Assembly: GCF_035938995.1 (NCBI RefSeq)
Contig: NZ_DASZGI010000137.1
Coordinates: 1-20,963, forward strand
Reading direction: 5' to 3'
Length of the DNA: 20,963 nucleotides
Source: DASZGI01 sp035938995
GTDB taxonomy: Bacteria > Actinomycetota > Actinomycetes > Streptomycetales > Catenulisporaceae
Positions 1 to 7,386 of the stretch are shown here, one piece after another. Position 1 is the stretch's first letter; each line of letters begins with the position of its first letter. Made by a program: the position numbers and the translations under genes. A model generated the notes under the pieces. It was not told the DNA's origin. It saw only the letters and a program-made list of their open reading frames with translations, and did no database searches.

Positions 1-303
1 CCGATGCCGATTTCCGCGTGCCCTGCCGTCGACTTGGAAGCCAAACTGAAGCGCTCGACTCGGACTCGTATCGGTCTCTTATCCCTCCTTTAGCAGATCC
101 CCAGAAAACTGGAGCAGGTTGAGTACCGCAGGAGGAGCCGCCGGAGCGGGCCGGAACTGCGCGGGACGATCGGCGGCAGCGCTCGAAGGTCTCGTGTCGG
201 ACCCGCCGAACGTCCCGGCCCCCGGCGGCGCCTGCCCAATGCGGTCCCAGCCTCCCCACGGCGTCCGGGCCGGCGACGACGAGACGAGGGGTCGGAGGTT
301 CGC
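1..303. other. 5' gene-free stretch, nothing recognised
   Basis: I see no convincing gene here. A short plus-strand frame (TTG 119 to stop 305-307) overlaps the next ATG by ATGA, but it is a low-complexity Ala/Gly/Arg/Pro stretch with no recognisable content and I do not call it. The first 120 bases are somewhat less GC-rich than the rest and could hold the end of an upstream transcript or the promoter of the gene at 304. No clear -35/-10 pair, tRNA or terminator was found. Confidence 0.5.
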
Positions 304-906
304 ATGACGACACTGGAGGTGCCCGGTTTCGGCGTCTTCGAGGGCGGCCGGTCCGCCTCGCTGCGCGGCCGCTGGACGCTGATTCCCGGCGGCACCGCGG
401 AGACCCGTCCGTCTCGCCGCCCGCTCGCCCAGCTGCGCGCGCTTGCCCCGTGGCACCCCCGGACGGTGACGATGCCGCTGTTGTCCGGCGCCCTGCAGAT
501 CGGCGAACCGGTGCACGCGACCGTCGGGGAAATAGCCGTCGCCGTGGACAAGACCCGTTCGGTGCGGCTGACCGTCGCCGACCTCACCGCGCTCGGCAAC
601 CGCCGTTACGCGGTCGACATGATCGCCTCCGCGCTCGGTTCGGACGCCGGTCCGGACGAGATGGTGCGGCTCGAGGGGTCGGTCGGCCGGGTCCGCGACG
701 GAGGGCTGCGGGTGTCGCTCGCCGGTCCCGCGCCCGCGTCGCTGATCCCGGCCATCCCGTCGGCGTACGGATCAGTCGTGCCCGGAGCGCTGTTTCACGG
801 CTCGATGATCCCCGACGCGGGGCCGCCCGGCTCCGGCTCGCTGACCCTCTCTCGCACACGTCGCGCGGGCGCCCGGCTCAGGCTCGTCGCGACGTTCGGA
901 CGCTGA
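304..906 (+). CDS. Hypothetical protein, possibly divergent YceI-like
   Basis: A 200-residue protein with no signal peptide or membrane segment. The ATG at 304 is preceded by a GGAGG Shine-Dalgarno sequence (294-298, 5-base gap), and third positions are strongly G/C, so I take it as real coding sequence in preference to the overlapping frames. Identity is uncertain. The order of elements resembles YceI-family lipid-binding beta-barrels: an early G-x-W-T-L segment near residues 22-27, a middle stretch of alternating polar and hydrophobic residues (roughly 75-95) ending in a LTALGNRRYAVD-like segment where YceI proteins have their 'TGNxxRDxHL' motif, then a second strand-rich half. This is an impression from family memory, not a demonstrated homology. 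It precedes the 1017 gene by 110 bases on the same strand. Confidence 0.6.
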   Translation: MTTLEVPGFGVFEGGRSASLRGRWTLIPGGTAETRPSRRPLAQLRALAPWHPRTVTMPLLSGALQIGEPVHATVGEIAVAVDKTRSVRLTVADLTALGNRRYAVDMIASALGSDAGPDEMVRLEGSVGRVRDGGLRVSLAGPAPASLIPAIPSAYGSVVPGALFHGSMIPDAGPPGSGSLTLSRTRRAGARLRLVATFGR

Positions 907-920
907 GGATAAGTTCTCCG

Positions 921-935
921 CGCTTTTCGAAAGCG
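921..935. repeat. Short hairpin after the 304 gene
   Basis: CGCTTT-TCG-AAAGCG is a perfect 6-bp inverted repeat 14 bases after the stop at 906. It lacks a following T-run, so it could be a weak transcript-end structure or an operator; the sequence does not decide. Confidence 0.3.
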
Positions 936-981
936 TTCACTCCACGTACCCAGGGGGCTGCGAGAAATGTCCCCGGATGAG

Positions 982-999
982 TCGGCCCGCAAGGGCCGA
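982..999 (+). promoter_or_regulatory. GCAA-tetraloop hairpin in 5' leader of the 1017 gene
   Basis: TCGGCCC-GCAA-GGGCCGA forms a perfect 7-bp stem closed by a GNRA tetraloop. It ends 4 bases before the GGGAAGGG ribosome-binding region (1003-1010) of the next gene. A CCCC run (971-974) before the stem can pair with either the GGGGG at 953-957 or the GGGG at 1002-1005, so two alternative folds can be drawn, one of which would occupy part of the ribosome-binding region. I do not recognise a known riboswitch class. Confidence 0.35.
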
Positions 1000-1016
1000 G
1001 TGGGGAAGGGCGCGCG

Positions 1017-1631
1017 ATGACAAGGTTCTACCGCCCCGACCGCATCGACTATGACGTCGTTGTGCTCGACCGGGACCGCGGGATCAGCCGGTGGGCGACG
1101 GCCGGAGTCGAGGTCGTCGATCCGCCGCAGGCGCTCGTCGACGGCGGCGGGTCGCTGGACAGCGACTCGTTCCGAGGTTATGCGGCCTCGATCGCGCCGC
1201 GGCTGCGCGACTTCGCCGAGCAGGTTGCCGGGGCCGACCAGTTCGGCTCGAACGTGCACCGTTACCAGAGCTATCAGGTGGTGCGCGCCGCGGTGCGCGA
1301 CGGCCGGGGCATCCTGCTGGCCGAGGTGCGGTGCGACGGTTCTGTCACGATTCCCGGCGAGCTGGACCAGGATCTGCGCCGCCAGTTCATCGGCATGATC
1401 AACGGCTGGCTGCCGATGACGATCCGGGAGATCGACCGCAGCTCCTATGAGAACGCGCTGATGTCGCTGGTCAAGGCGCGGCGCGTGATGGACGCGATGC
1501 TGCGCGAGGTGGTCGGCTTGGCGGCCGGCGGTCTGGACCCGATGCCGTGGGACAAAGTCGCCGCGTCGATGTCGGTGAACCGGGAGACCCTTGATTCCTG
1601 GTACCGGTCCCCGGACGGCCTGGCGAAGTAG
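1017..1631 (+). CDS. Hypothetical protein, unrecognised
   Basis: A 204-residue soluble protein that I cannot place in a family. The ATG at 1017 follows a purine-rich ribosome-binding site (GGGAAGGG, 1003-1010, 6-base gap) and codon use is typical of the genome. The N-terminal half looks like mixed alpha/beta (hydrophobic strand D-V-V-V-L near residues 13-17, another V-R-x-A-V near 91-95). The C-terminal 80 residues look helical, ending in W-D-K-V-A-A-S-M-S-V-N-R-E-T-L-D-S-W-Y (about 178-196), which has the spacing of a helix-turn-helix but is too short to be sure. No catalytic motif, signal peptide or membrane segment is visible. It precedes uppP by 74 bases on the same strand and may share its transcript. 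Function unknown. Confidence 0.75.
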   Translation: MTRFYRPDRIDYDVVVLDRDRGISRWATAGVEVVDPPQALVDGGGSLDSDSFRGYAASIAPRLRDFAEQVAGADQFGSNVHRYQSYQVVRAAVRDGRGILLAEVRCDGSVTIPGELDQDLRRQFIGMINGWLPMTIREIDRSSYENALMSLVKARRVMDAMLREVVGLAAGGLDPMPWDKVAASMSVNRETLDSWYRSPDGLAK

Positions 1632-1705
1632 CTATTGTCGTCTCGGCCACCTCTCATCCGCGCCGGCTCGCCGGACACGCGACTCCACAGGACCGAGGTC
1701 ACGAG

Positions 1706-2725
1706 TTGTCCGGTTCCGTCACCTACCTCGAAGCCGTGGTCATCGGCCTGGTGCAGGGCGTCGCCGAGCTGTTCCCGGTCTCCAGCCTGGGTCACGCGGT
1801 GCTCATCCCGGCGTTCATCGGCGGCTCGTGGAAGACGACGCTGGACATGACGGCGCCGCAGTCCCCCTATCTGGCGGTGATCGTCGCGCTGCACGTGGCG
1901 ACCGCGTGCGCGCTGATCCTTTTCTTCCGGCACGACTGGGTCCGCATCATCAAGGGACTGATCAGCTCGGTTCGGGAACGGCGGATCGAGACGCCGTATG
2001 AGCGGCTGGCCTGGCTCCTGGTGATCGGCACCATCCCGGTCGGCATCGCCGGGATCATCCTGGACAAGTTGCTGCGCGAGCATCTGGGCAAGCCGGCGCT
2101 CGCGGGCGTCTTCCTGGCGCTGAACGGCGTGGTGCTGTACGCCGCGGAGCAGATGCGCGGCGGATCGGCCAGCTCGAGCGCCAGCCGGTCCGGGCGGCGC
2201 GGTGACGCCGCGAGCATCACCGGCGGCGGCAGCCGGCGCAAGCCCGCACAGGCCGCGGCGGGCGGGCATGCAGGTACCGCGACGCTGGTGCGCGAGCTGG
2301 ACAAGCACGGCAGGGAGCTGCCGCCGGACATCGCCAGCGACGTGCGGCTGTCCCGGCTTGACCGCAAGACGGCGGCGCAACTCGGCGCGGCCCAGATCCT
2401 CGGCCTGTTCCCGGGACTGAGCCGGTCCGGCTCCACGATCGTCGCCGGCCTGTTCAAGGGCCTGCACCACGAGGACGCCGCCCGGTTCGCGTTCCTGCTG
2501 GCCACGCCCGCGATCCTCGGCGCCGGGGTCTACAAGCTGCCCGAACTGGCGAAGCCGGAGAACTCCGGCGTGGTCGGGCCCGCGATCGCCGGCTCGATCG
2601 TGGCGTTCATCGCGTCGTACATCTCGGTGCGCTTCCTGGTGAAGTACTTCGAGACCAAGACGCTGAAGCCGTTCGCGATCTACTGCCTCGTGGTGGGACT
2701 CGTCTCGGCCGCGTACTTCGCCTGA
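1706..2725 (+). CDS. uppP: Undecaprenyl-diphosphatase (UppP/BacA)
   Basis: Integral membrane phosphatase that returns undecaprenyl pyrophosphate to undecaprenyl phosphate for peptidoglycan and wall polymer synthesis; family members confer bacitracin tolerance. Both signature motifs are present: QGVAELFPVSSLGH at residues 17-30, with Q17/E21 as the (E/Q)xxxE pair and H30, and FPGLSRSGST at 235-244, whose R240 matches the essential arginine of the E. coli enzyme. I use the TTG at 1706: it has GAGG (1695-1698) 7 bases upstream, and later starts would remove the first membrane helix. At 339 residues it is about 65-70 longer than the usual ~270. The excess is a Ser/Gly/Arg/Ala-rich hydrophilic block at residues 150-218 between the two halves. 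It faces the marR at 2826 convergently. Confidence 0.93.
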   Translation: MSGSVTYLEAVVIGLVQGVAELFPVSSLGHAVLIPAFIGGSWKTTLDMTAPQSPYLAVIVALHVATACALILFFRHDWVRIIKGLISSVRERRIETPYERLAWLLVIGTIPVGIAGIILDKLLREHLGKPALAGVFLALNGVVLYAAEQMRGGSASSSASRSGRRGDAASITGGGSRRKPAQAAAGGHAGTATLVRELDKHGRELPPDIASDVRLSRLDRKTAAQLGAAQILGLFPGLSRSGSTIVAGLFKGLHHEDAARFAFLLATPAILGAGVYKLPELAKPENSGVVGPAIAGSIVAFIASYISVRFLVKYFETKTLKPFAIYCLVVGLVSAAYFA

Positions 2726-2825
2726 CGCAGACCACCGCAGGCAAAGATACCCAAGCGCTCAGCCCCACCTAAGACGACCGGCCGCTCGTTTTAATCGACC
2801 GGCTCCATCGGGCAGCCGCGGGGCT

Positions 2826-3317
2826 CTACGGTTGTAGGGCGTTGGCGCAGCCGGTGCCGGGCCGCTGCCGCAGCTTCTCGGCGATGATTCCCATCGCCTG
2901 CCCTACGACCGCGACCTCCTGAGGCGACATCAGGTCGACGAAGAGCTCGCGCACATCGGCCACATGGCCGGGCGCGGCGGCGCGGATCAGGTCCCATCCC
3001 TGGCCGGTGATCACGGCGAAGGCGCCGCGCCGGTCCGACGGGCACTCCTCGCGGGCGACCAGCCCGGCCTTCTCCATCCGCCCGATCTGGTGTGAGAGGC
3101 GGCTCTTCGACAGCGAGGTGCGGTTGGCCAGTTCGGTCATCCGCAGCTTGCCCTCCTCCGTCTCGGAGAGCTCGACGAGCACCTGGTAGTCGGTGAGGTT
3201 CAGGCCGTGCCGCTCGTGCAGCCGGTCCTCCAGTTGCGCCGGGAGCAGCCGCATCACCTCGAGCCAGGCGCGCCAGGTCCGCTGTTCGACGTCCTTGAGC
3301 CAGCGCGGGTTCTCCAT
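2826..3317 (-). CDS. MarR-family transcriptional regulator
   Basis: A 163-residue winged-helix regulator of the MarR family. Dimerisation helices lie at the N-terminus (residues 10-36). Then come L-T-D-Y-Q-V-L-V-E-L at 40-49, the recognition helix region S-L-S-K-S-R-L-S-H-Q-I (68-78), and the wing with D-R-R-G (95-98). Family members are usually dimeric repressors relieved by small phenolic or lipophilic ligands or by oxidation; no cysteine sits in an obvious sensor position here, so a ligand cannot be guessed. The start ATG is 14 bases after the stop of the DUF2127 gene, so the two are probably one transcript. A 19-bp interrupted palindrome overlapping the end of that gene (3341-3359) is a candidate self-operator. 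Only a weak ribosome-binding site (CTGGA) precedes the start. Confidence 0.92.
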   Translation of the reverse strand: MENPRWLKDVEQRTWRAWLEVMRLLPAQLEDRLHERHGLNLTDYQVLVELSETEEGKLRMTELANRTSLSKSRLSHQIGRMEKAGLVAREECPSDRRGAFAVITGQGWDLIRAAAPGHVADVRELFVDLMSPQEVAVVGQAMGIIAEKLRQRPGTGCANALQP

Positions 3318-3331
3318 GGGTCCAGTCTACG

Positions 3332-4270
3332 TCAGTTAGTTGAAGAGTGAACATCTTCAGGGTCGGCCGTCTGACGCCCGGCCCGCCTGAAGTCGGGTTC
3401 GGAGCCGGCGCTCGGTTCGATGTCGGCGCTCGGCTCTGGCGCAGGTCGGGCCGCCCCTGCGACGCGACCGCCACCCGCCGCCTCGGCGTCCGGGGCATCC
3501 GGCCGCGGCTCGTCCGGCGCTTCTCCGACCGCCTCCTCGACCTCGAGCAGCGAGGCGCTGTGCAGCTCGCGCTCGGCCGCCGCCCGACCTCCGCGCAATC
3601 CGAACAGGCGCTTGCTCAGCAGCAGATAAAGCACCGCGGCGACGTTGACCGCGAAGGTGGCGATCTTGAACGCGGTCTGCTTGGTCAGCAGCTCGTGGAT
3701 CTCGACAGGGATGAACGCGGCCGTGGCCACCGCGGCGAAGTACTCGCCCCAGCGCTTCGCCAGCCATAGACCGATCGCCTCGACCAGCTCGATGATCGCG
3801 TAGGCGCCGAGCAGGACCGCCGCGATGTCGAGGGTGGAGTGCTTGTAGTTGAAGGTCTTGCGGATGGTGTCGACCACCGAGGAGTGGTCGAGGTCGTAGC
3901 CGAAGTGCGTGGCGAGCGGCTTCAGGAGGGTCAGGTCTTGCTCGAACAGCTGCGAAAGCGCTTGCTGCGAGTTCGAGAACTTCCACACCGCGTACGCGGC
4001 CGCGCCGACCAGCAGGAAGCGGAAGATCCGCTCGACCGCGAGCAGCCGCATGATCAACAGCGAGCGCAGCGCCTTGCCGCGCGGAACGATGGGCGCATCG
4101 GCGGCGGGTCCGGACACGGTCGGCGGCTGGAGCGCGAAGTCGCCACAGCGCAGGCACCGCCAGGCGGTACCCACCGCGGTCTCGACTCGGAGCCGGTCGC
4201 GATAGCCCGGCTCAGTCGGCTCGTACAGCACATGCCCCCGGCGCGCACACCGGCGCCTGTCCCAATCCAT
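3332..4270 (-). CDS. DUF2127 membrane protein with N-terminal zinc-ribbon-like motif
   Basis: A predicted integral membrane protein of 312 residues. Residues 8-42 carry C8-x4-H13 and C39-x2-C42, spaced like a small zinc ribbon. After a linker, about four membrane segments follow (roughly 66-96, 144-168, 173-193, 198-217). The central GLWLAKRWGEYFAAVATAAF and FIPVEIHELL segments are typical of DUF2127 proteins, whose biochemical role is unknown. The last ~90 residues are a disordered Pro/Ala/Glu/Asp-rich tail. I choose ATG 4270 because AGGG lies 7 bases upstream; an in-frame GTG at 4276 would sit almost on that site and add two residues. It leads the marR gene and is divergent from the DUF3817 gene, sharing the 4271-4403 promoter region. 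Confidence 0.87.
   Translation of the reverse strand: MDWDRRRCARRGHVLYEPTEPGYRDRLRVETAVGTAWRCLRCGDFALQPPTVSGPAADAPIVPRGKALRSLLIMRLLAVERIFRFLLVGAAAYAVWKFSNSQQALSQLFEQDLTLLKPLATHFGYDLDHSSVVDTIRKTFNYKHSTLDIAAVLLGAYAIIELVEAIGLWLAKRWGEYFAAVATAAFIPVEIHELLTKQTAFKIATFAVNVAAVLYLLLSKRLFGLRGGRAAAERELHSASLLEVEEAVGEAPDEPRPDAPDAEAAGGGRVAGAARPAPEPSADIEPSAGSEPDFRRAGRQTADPEDVHSSTN
3341..3359. promoter_or_regulatory. Candidate MarR operator
   Basis: TGAAGA-N7-TCTTCA is a perfect 6-bp inverted repeat ending 24 bases before the marR start, at the 3' end of the DUF2127 gene. The adjoining AGTTAGTTGA (3334-3343) adds AT-rich sequence unusual for this genome. Position and symmetry fit a regulator-binding site, but binding is inference. 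Confidence 0.3.
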
Positions 4271-4403
4271 GCGCACACCCTAGACATTGGCGGGGACTAA
4301 TGTGACCGGACTCTCGCCCGATGGGGACATTTTCCCGACGTGATGTCGTTAAGCTGGTCGGGCCAGTCGAATCCCGCCCGATACCAGCCTCGAGGATCCG
4401 TTC

Positions 4404-4736
4404 ATGCCCGACAAGAGCCTCTTTTCCCGTTTCTTCGGCTACGTCTCCCTTGCCGAAGGGGTCTCCTTCCTCCTGCTGCTCTGTGTCGGCATGCCGATCC
4501 AGTTCGCCGCCGGGAACCTCGTGCTGATGCGGATCTTCGGCACCGTGCACGGCTTGCTCTTCATCGCCTACGTGCTGCTCGCACTGGACGGCCGCAGGCA
4601 GCTGCGGTGGACCGGCAAGCGCACGCTCTGGGTCCTGCTGATGGCGGTGCTGCCCACTGGGGCGTTCTTCGCCGAGCGTTCGGTTCGGGCGGAGCTGGCC
4701 TCCGCGGCGCGCGTCGCACAGCCAGTCGCCGCCTGA
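4404..4736 (+). CDS. DUF3817 integral membrane protein
   Basis: A 110-residue protein with three hydrophobic segments (about residues 15-35, 46-63 and 76-92). The pattern L-A-E-G-V-S-F-L-L-L-L, then A-G-N-x-x-L-M-R-I-F-G-x-V-H-G-L-L-F, and a final V-L-P-T-G-A-F-F matches the DUF3817 family of small actinobacterial membrane proteins, whose function is unknown. The ATG has GAGG (4392-4395) 8 bases upstream. It is divergent from the DUF2127 gene and stands alone before ilvD. The short Ala/Arg-rich tail after the last helix is probably cytoplasmic. Confidence 0.88.
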   Translation: MPDKSLFSRFFGYVSLAEGVSFLLLLCVGMPIQFAAGNLVLMRIFGTVHGLLFIAYVLLALDGRRQLRWTGKRTLWVLLMAVLPTGAFFAERSVRAELASAARVAQPVAA

Positions 4737-4859
4737 CTCGAGGCCGCGTCCCGTCCCACTCTTTGGTATCCCTGGTCCGAGCGGCGGACGTGGTGGGAGA
4801 ATCCGACCTGAAAAGCCCGGGCAGCGCAGTACCGGATCGGAAAGCTTAGGGAGTCGACG

Positions 4860-6740
4860 ATGCCACCACTTCGGTCACGGACGTCCACCCACGGCCGCAA
4901 CATGGCGGGCGCGCGGGCGCTGTGGCGCGCCACGGGTATGACCGACTCGGACTTCGGCAAGCCGATCGTCGCGGTCGCGAACTCCTTCACCCAGTTCGTC
5001 CCGGGGCACGTGCACCTGCGCAACGTGGGCGAGATCGTGGCCGAGTCGGTCGTCGCGGCGGGCGGGGTGGCCAAGGAGTTCAACACGATCGCCGTCGACG
5101 ACGGCATCGCGATGGGCCACGGCGGGATGCTCTACTCGCTGCCGTCCCGCGAGCTGATCGCCGACGCGGTCGAGTACATGGTCAACGCGCACTGCGCCGA
5201 CGCGCTGGTCTGCATCTCCAACTGCGACAAGATCACGCCGGGGATGCTGATGGCCGCGCTGCGGCTCAACATCCCCACCGTGTTCGTGTCCGGCGGCCCG
5301 ATGGAGGCCGGAAAGGCGCACATCCGCGACGGGGTGGCGTACGACAAGCTCGACCTGATCGACGCGATGACCGCGTCCGCCGACGCCAGCGTGTCCGACG
5401 ACACCCTCGGCACGATCGAGCGCTCGGCCTGCCCGACCTGCGGCTCCTGCTCCGGGATGTTCACCGCCAACTCGATGAACTGCCTGGTCGAGGCGCTCGG
5501 CCTGGGCCTGCCCGGCAACGGCTCGGTGCTGGCCACGCACGCCAAGCGCCGGGCCCTGTTCGAGCGGGCCGGCGAGCTGGTCATCGAGCTGGCACGGCGT
5601 TATTACGGTTTGGGGTCCTACGAGGGCGACGACGAGTCGGTGCTGCCGCGCTCGATCGCCACCCCGGCCGCGTTCGGCAACGCGATGGCGCTGGACGTGG
5701 CGATGGGCGGGTCGACGAACACGGTGCTGCACCTGCTGGCGGCGGCGCAGGAGGCGGGCGTCGGGTTCGGCCTCAAGGAGATCGACGCGACCTCTCGCCG
5801 GGTGCCGTGCATCGCGAAGGTGGCGCCGAACCGCGCCTCGCTCACGAAGACCTATTACATGGAGGACGTGCACCGCGCGGGCGGCATCCCGGCGATCCTC
5901 GGCGAACTGAACCGCGCGGGCCTGCTCGACCGGGACGTCCACGCGGTCCACTCCCCCACCCTGACCGCCTGGCTGGGGGCCTGGGACATCCGCGGCGAGA
6001 GCCCGTCCGAGGCGGCCGTAGAGCTCTTCCACGCGGCGCCCGGCGGCGTGCGCACCACGGAGCCGTTCTCCACCGACAACCGGTGGGACAAGCTCGACAC
6101 CGACGCCGAGAACGGCTGCATCCGCTCCGTCCCGAGCGCTTACACCAAGGACGGCGGTCTGGCGGTGCTGTGGGGCAACATCGCGACTGACGGCGCGGTG
6201 GTGAAGACGGCGGGCGTGGCGGAGTCGATCTGGGACTTCAAGGGCCCGGCGCGGGTCTTCGAGTCGCAAGAGGCCGCCGTCGAGGCGATCCTGGCGGACC
6301 GGATCGTCGAGGGCGACGTCGTGGTGATCCGGTACGAGGGCCCCAAGGGCGGTCCGGGGATGCAGGAGATGCTGTACCCGACGGCGTTCCTGAAGGGCAA
6401 GGGGCTCGGCGCGAAGTGCGCGCTGATCACCGACGGCCGGTTCTCCGGCGGCACCTCAGGCCTGTCGATCGGGCACATCTCCCCCGAGGCGGCGTCGGGC
6501 GGCGTGATCGCGCTGATCGAGGAGGGCGACGAGATCGCGATCAGCATCCACGACCGGTCGATCACCCTGGAAGTGGGGGCCGAGGAGCTGGCGGCGCGGC
6601 GCGCGGCGCTGGAGTCGACCCGGGGCTACAAGCCAGCCGACCGCGAACGCCCGGTCTCGCTGGCGCTTAAGGCATACGCCTACCTGGCGACCTCGGCGGC
6701 CACCGGCGCGGTGCGGGACCGCTCGAAGCTCGAAGGCTGA
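4860..6740 (+). CDS. ilvD: Dihydroxy-acid dehydratase
   Basis: Dehydrates 2,3-dihydroxy-isovalerate and 2,3-dihydroxy-3-methylvalerate to the 2-keto acids, the penultimate step of valine and isoleucine synthesis; cytoplasmic, Fe-S and Mg dependent. At 626 residues it is full length (E. coli 616). The N-terminus S-R-T-S-T-H-G-R-N-M-A-G-A-R-A-L-W-R-A-T-G matches the family from the chosen ATG, which has AGGGAG (4848-4853) 6 bases upstream. Cluster ligands are visible as C122 in N-C-D-K-I-T-P-G-M and the C191-P-T-C-G-S-C197 motif. The segment before them reads ANSFTQFVPGHVHL with no cysteine, as in the E. coli-type enzyme rather than the three-cysteine [2Fe-2S] type. It is monocistronic or leads into the MarR gene 67 bases downstream. 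Confidence 0.97.
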   Translation: MPPLRSRTSTHGRNMAGARALWRATGMTDSDFGKPIVAVANSFTQFVPGHVHLRNVGEIVAESVVAAGGVAKEFNTIAVDDGIAMGHGGMLYSLPSRELIADAVEYMVNAHCADALVCISNCDKITPGMLMAALRLNIPTVFVSGGPMEAGKAHIRDGVAYDKLDLIDAMTASADASVSDDTLGTIERSACPTCGSCSGMFTANSMNCLVEALGLGLPGNGSVLATHAKRRALFERAGELVIELARRYYGLGSYEGDDESVLPRSIATPAAFGNAMALDVAMGGSTNTVLHLLAAAQEAGVGFGLKEIDATSRRVPCIAKVAPNRASLTKTYYMEDVHRAGGIPAILGELNRAGLLDRDVHAVHSPTLTAWLGAWDIRGESPSEAAVELFHAAPGGVRTTEPFSTDNRWDKLDTDAENGCIRSVPSAYTKDGGLAVLWGNIATDGAVVKTAGVAESIWDFKGPARVFESQEAAVEAILADRIVEGDVVVIRYEGPKGGPGMQEMLYPTAFLKGKGLGAKCALITDGRFSGGTSGLSIGHISPEAASGGVIALIEEGDEIAISIHDRSITLEVGAEELAARRAALESTRGYKPADRERPVSLALKAYAYLATSAATGAVRDRSKLEG

Positions 6741-6807
6741 ACAGAGACAGCAAAGGCGGGGCGGCGTCCCCGGTACGTAGATATGTAGTGCGTAGAGAGA
6801 AGCACCG

Positions 6808-7386
6808 ATGCCGAACCAGGGCGGCCTGCCATTCGACCCCGTACAACGGGCCTTCGAGCTCTGGGAGCGGCGCTGGGGCGAATCGACCTCCATGCTCGCG
6901 GTCACCTCGCTGATGCGGGCGCACCAGCTGGTGCTGGCCGAGGTCGACGCGCTCGTGCGGCCGTACGGGCTGACGTTCGCGCGGTACGAGGCGCTGGTCC
7001 TGCTTACCTTCAGCAGGACCGGCGCGCTGCCGCTGTCCAAGATCGGCGAGCGGCTTCAGGTGCACCCGACCTCGGTGACCAACATCGTGGACCGGCTGGC
7101 CAAGTCGGGCCTGGTCGAGCGCAAGCCGAATCCGGAGGACGGCCGGGGCGTGCTCGCGGAGATCACCGCCGACGGCCGGGACGTGGTCGAGAAGGCGACG
7201 GCGGACCTGATGGCCGCGGAGTTCGGACTCGGCGCGCTGGACGCGGAGCAGCACCGCTCCCTCTTCGCCACGCTGCGCGAGCTGCGCATGGCCGCAGGCG
7301 ACTTCACCGAGGCGCCACAGACTGAGACGCCACAGACAGAGCAGCAGCTGCCTGAGTCGCATCCGACTGCCGCACAAGGCACCTGA
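6808..7386 (+). CDS. MarR-family transcriptional regulator upstream of icmA
   Basis: A 192-residue MarR regulator. Helical N-terminus with W-E-R-R-W (19-23), then G-L-T-F-A-R-Y-E-A-L-V-L-L (54-66), a winged helix with recognition segment V-H-P-T-S-V-T-N-I-V-D-R-L (84-96) and wing P-N-P-E-D-G-R-G (108-115). The tail carries a small Q-T-E-T-P-Q-T-E repeat and is probably disordered. The purine-rich GAGAGAAG (6795-6802) before the ATG is a plausible ribosome-binding site. It lies between ilvD and icmA on the same strand. A hairpin 32 bases after its stop suggests its transcript ends before icmA, so it may control icmA and itself; that target is inference from position. Three spaced GTAG repeats (6777-6795) lie just upstream. 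Confidence 0.92.
   Translation: MPNQGGLPFDPVQRAFELWERRWGESTSMLAVTSLMRAHQLVLAEVDALVRPYGLTFARYEALVLLTFSRTGALPLSKIGERLQVHPTSVTNIVDRLAKSGLVERKPNPEDGRGVLAEITADGRDVVEKATADLMAAEFGLGALDAEQHRSLFATLRELRMAAGDFTEAPQTETPQTEQQLPESHPTAAQGT

Noticed and set aside
83..90. AAGGAGGG on the minus strand resembling a strong ribosome-binding site
   Set aside because: No ATG or GTG follows within a usable distance before the window edge; the nearest TTG is too far.
119..307. Small plus-strand ORF overlapping the 304 start by ATGA
   Set aside because: TTG start, low-complexity sequence, ambiguous codon bias and no recognisable content; the overlap alone is not enough.
2750..2812. Repeated GACCGGC around a T-rich stretch between uppP and marR, considered as a terminator
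   Set aside because: The copies are direct rather than inverted; only CCGG self-pairs (4 bp), too weak to call.
4362..4380. GTCGAATCC sequence resembling a tRNA T-loop
   Set aside because: No acceptor, D or anticodon stem can be built around it.
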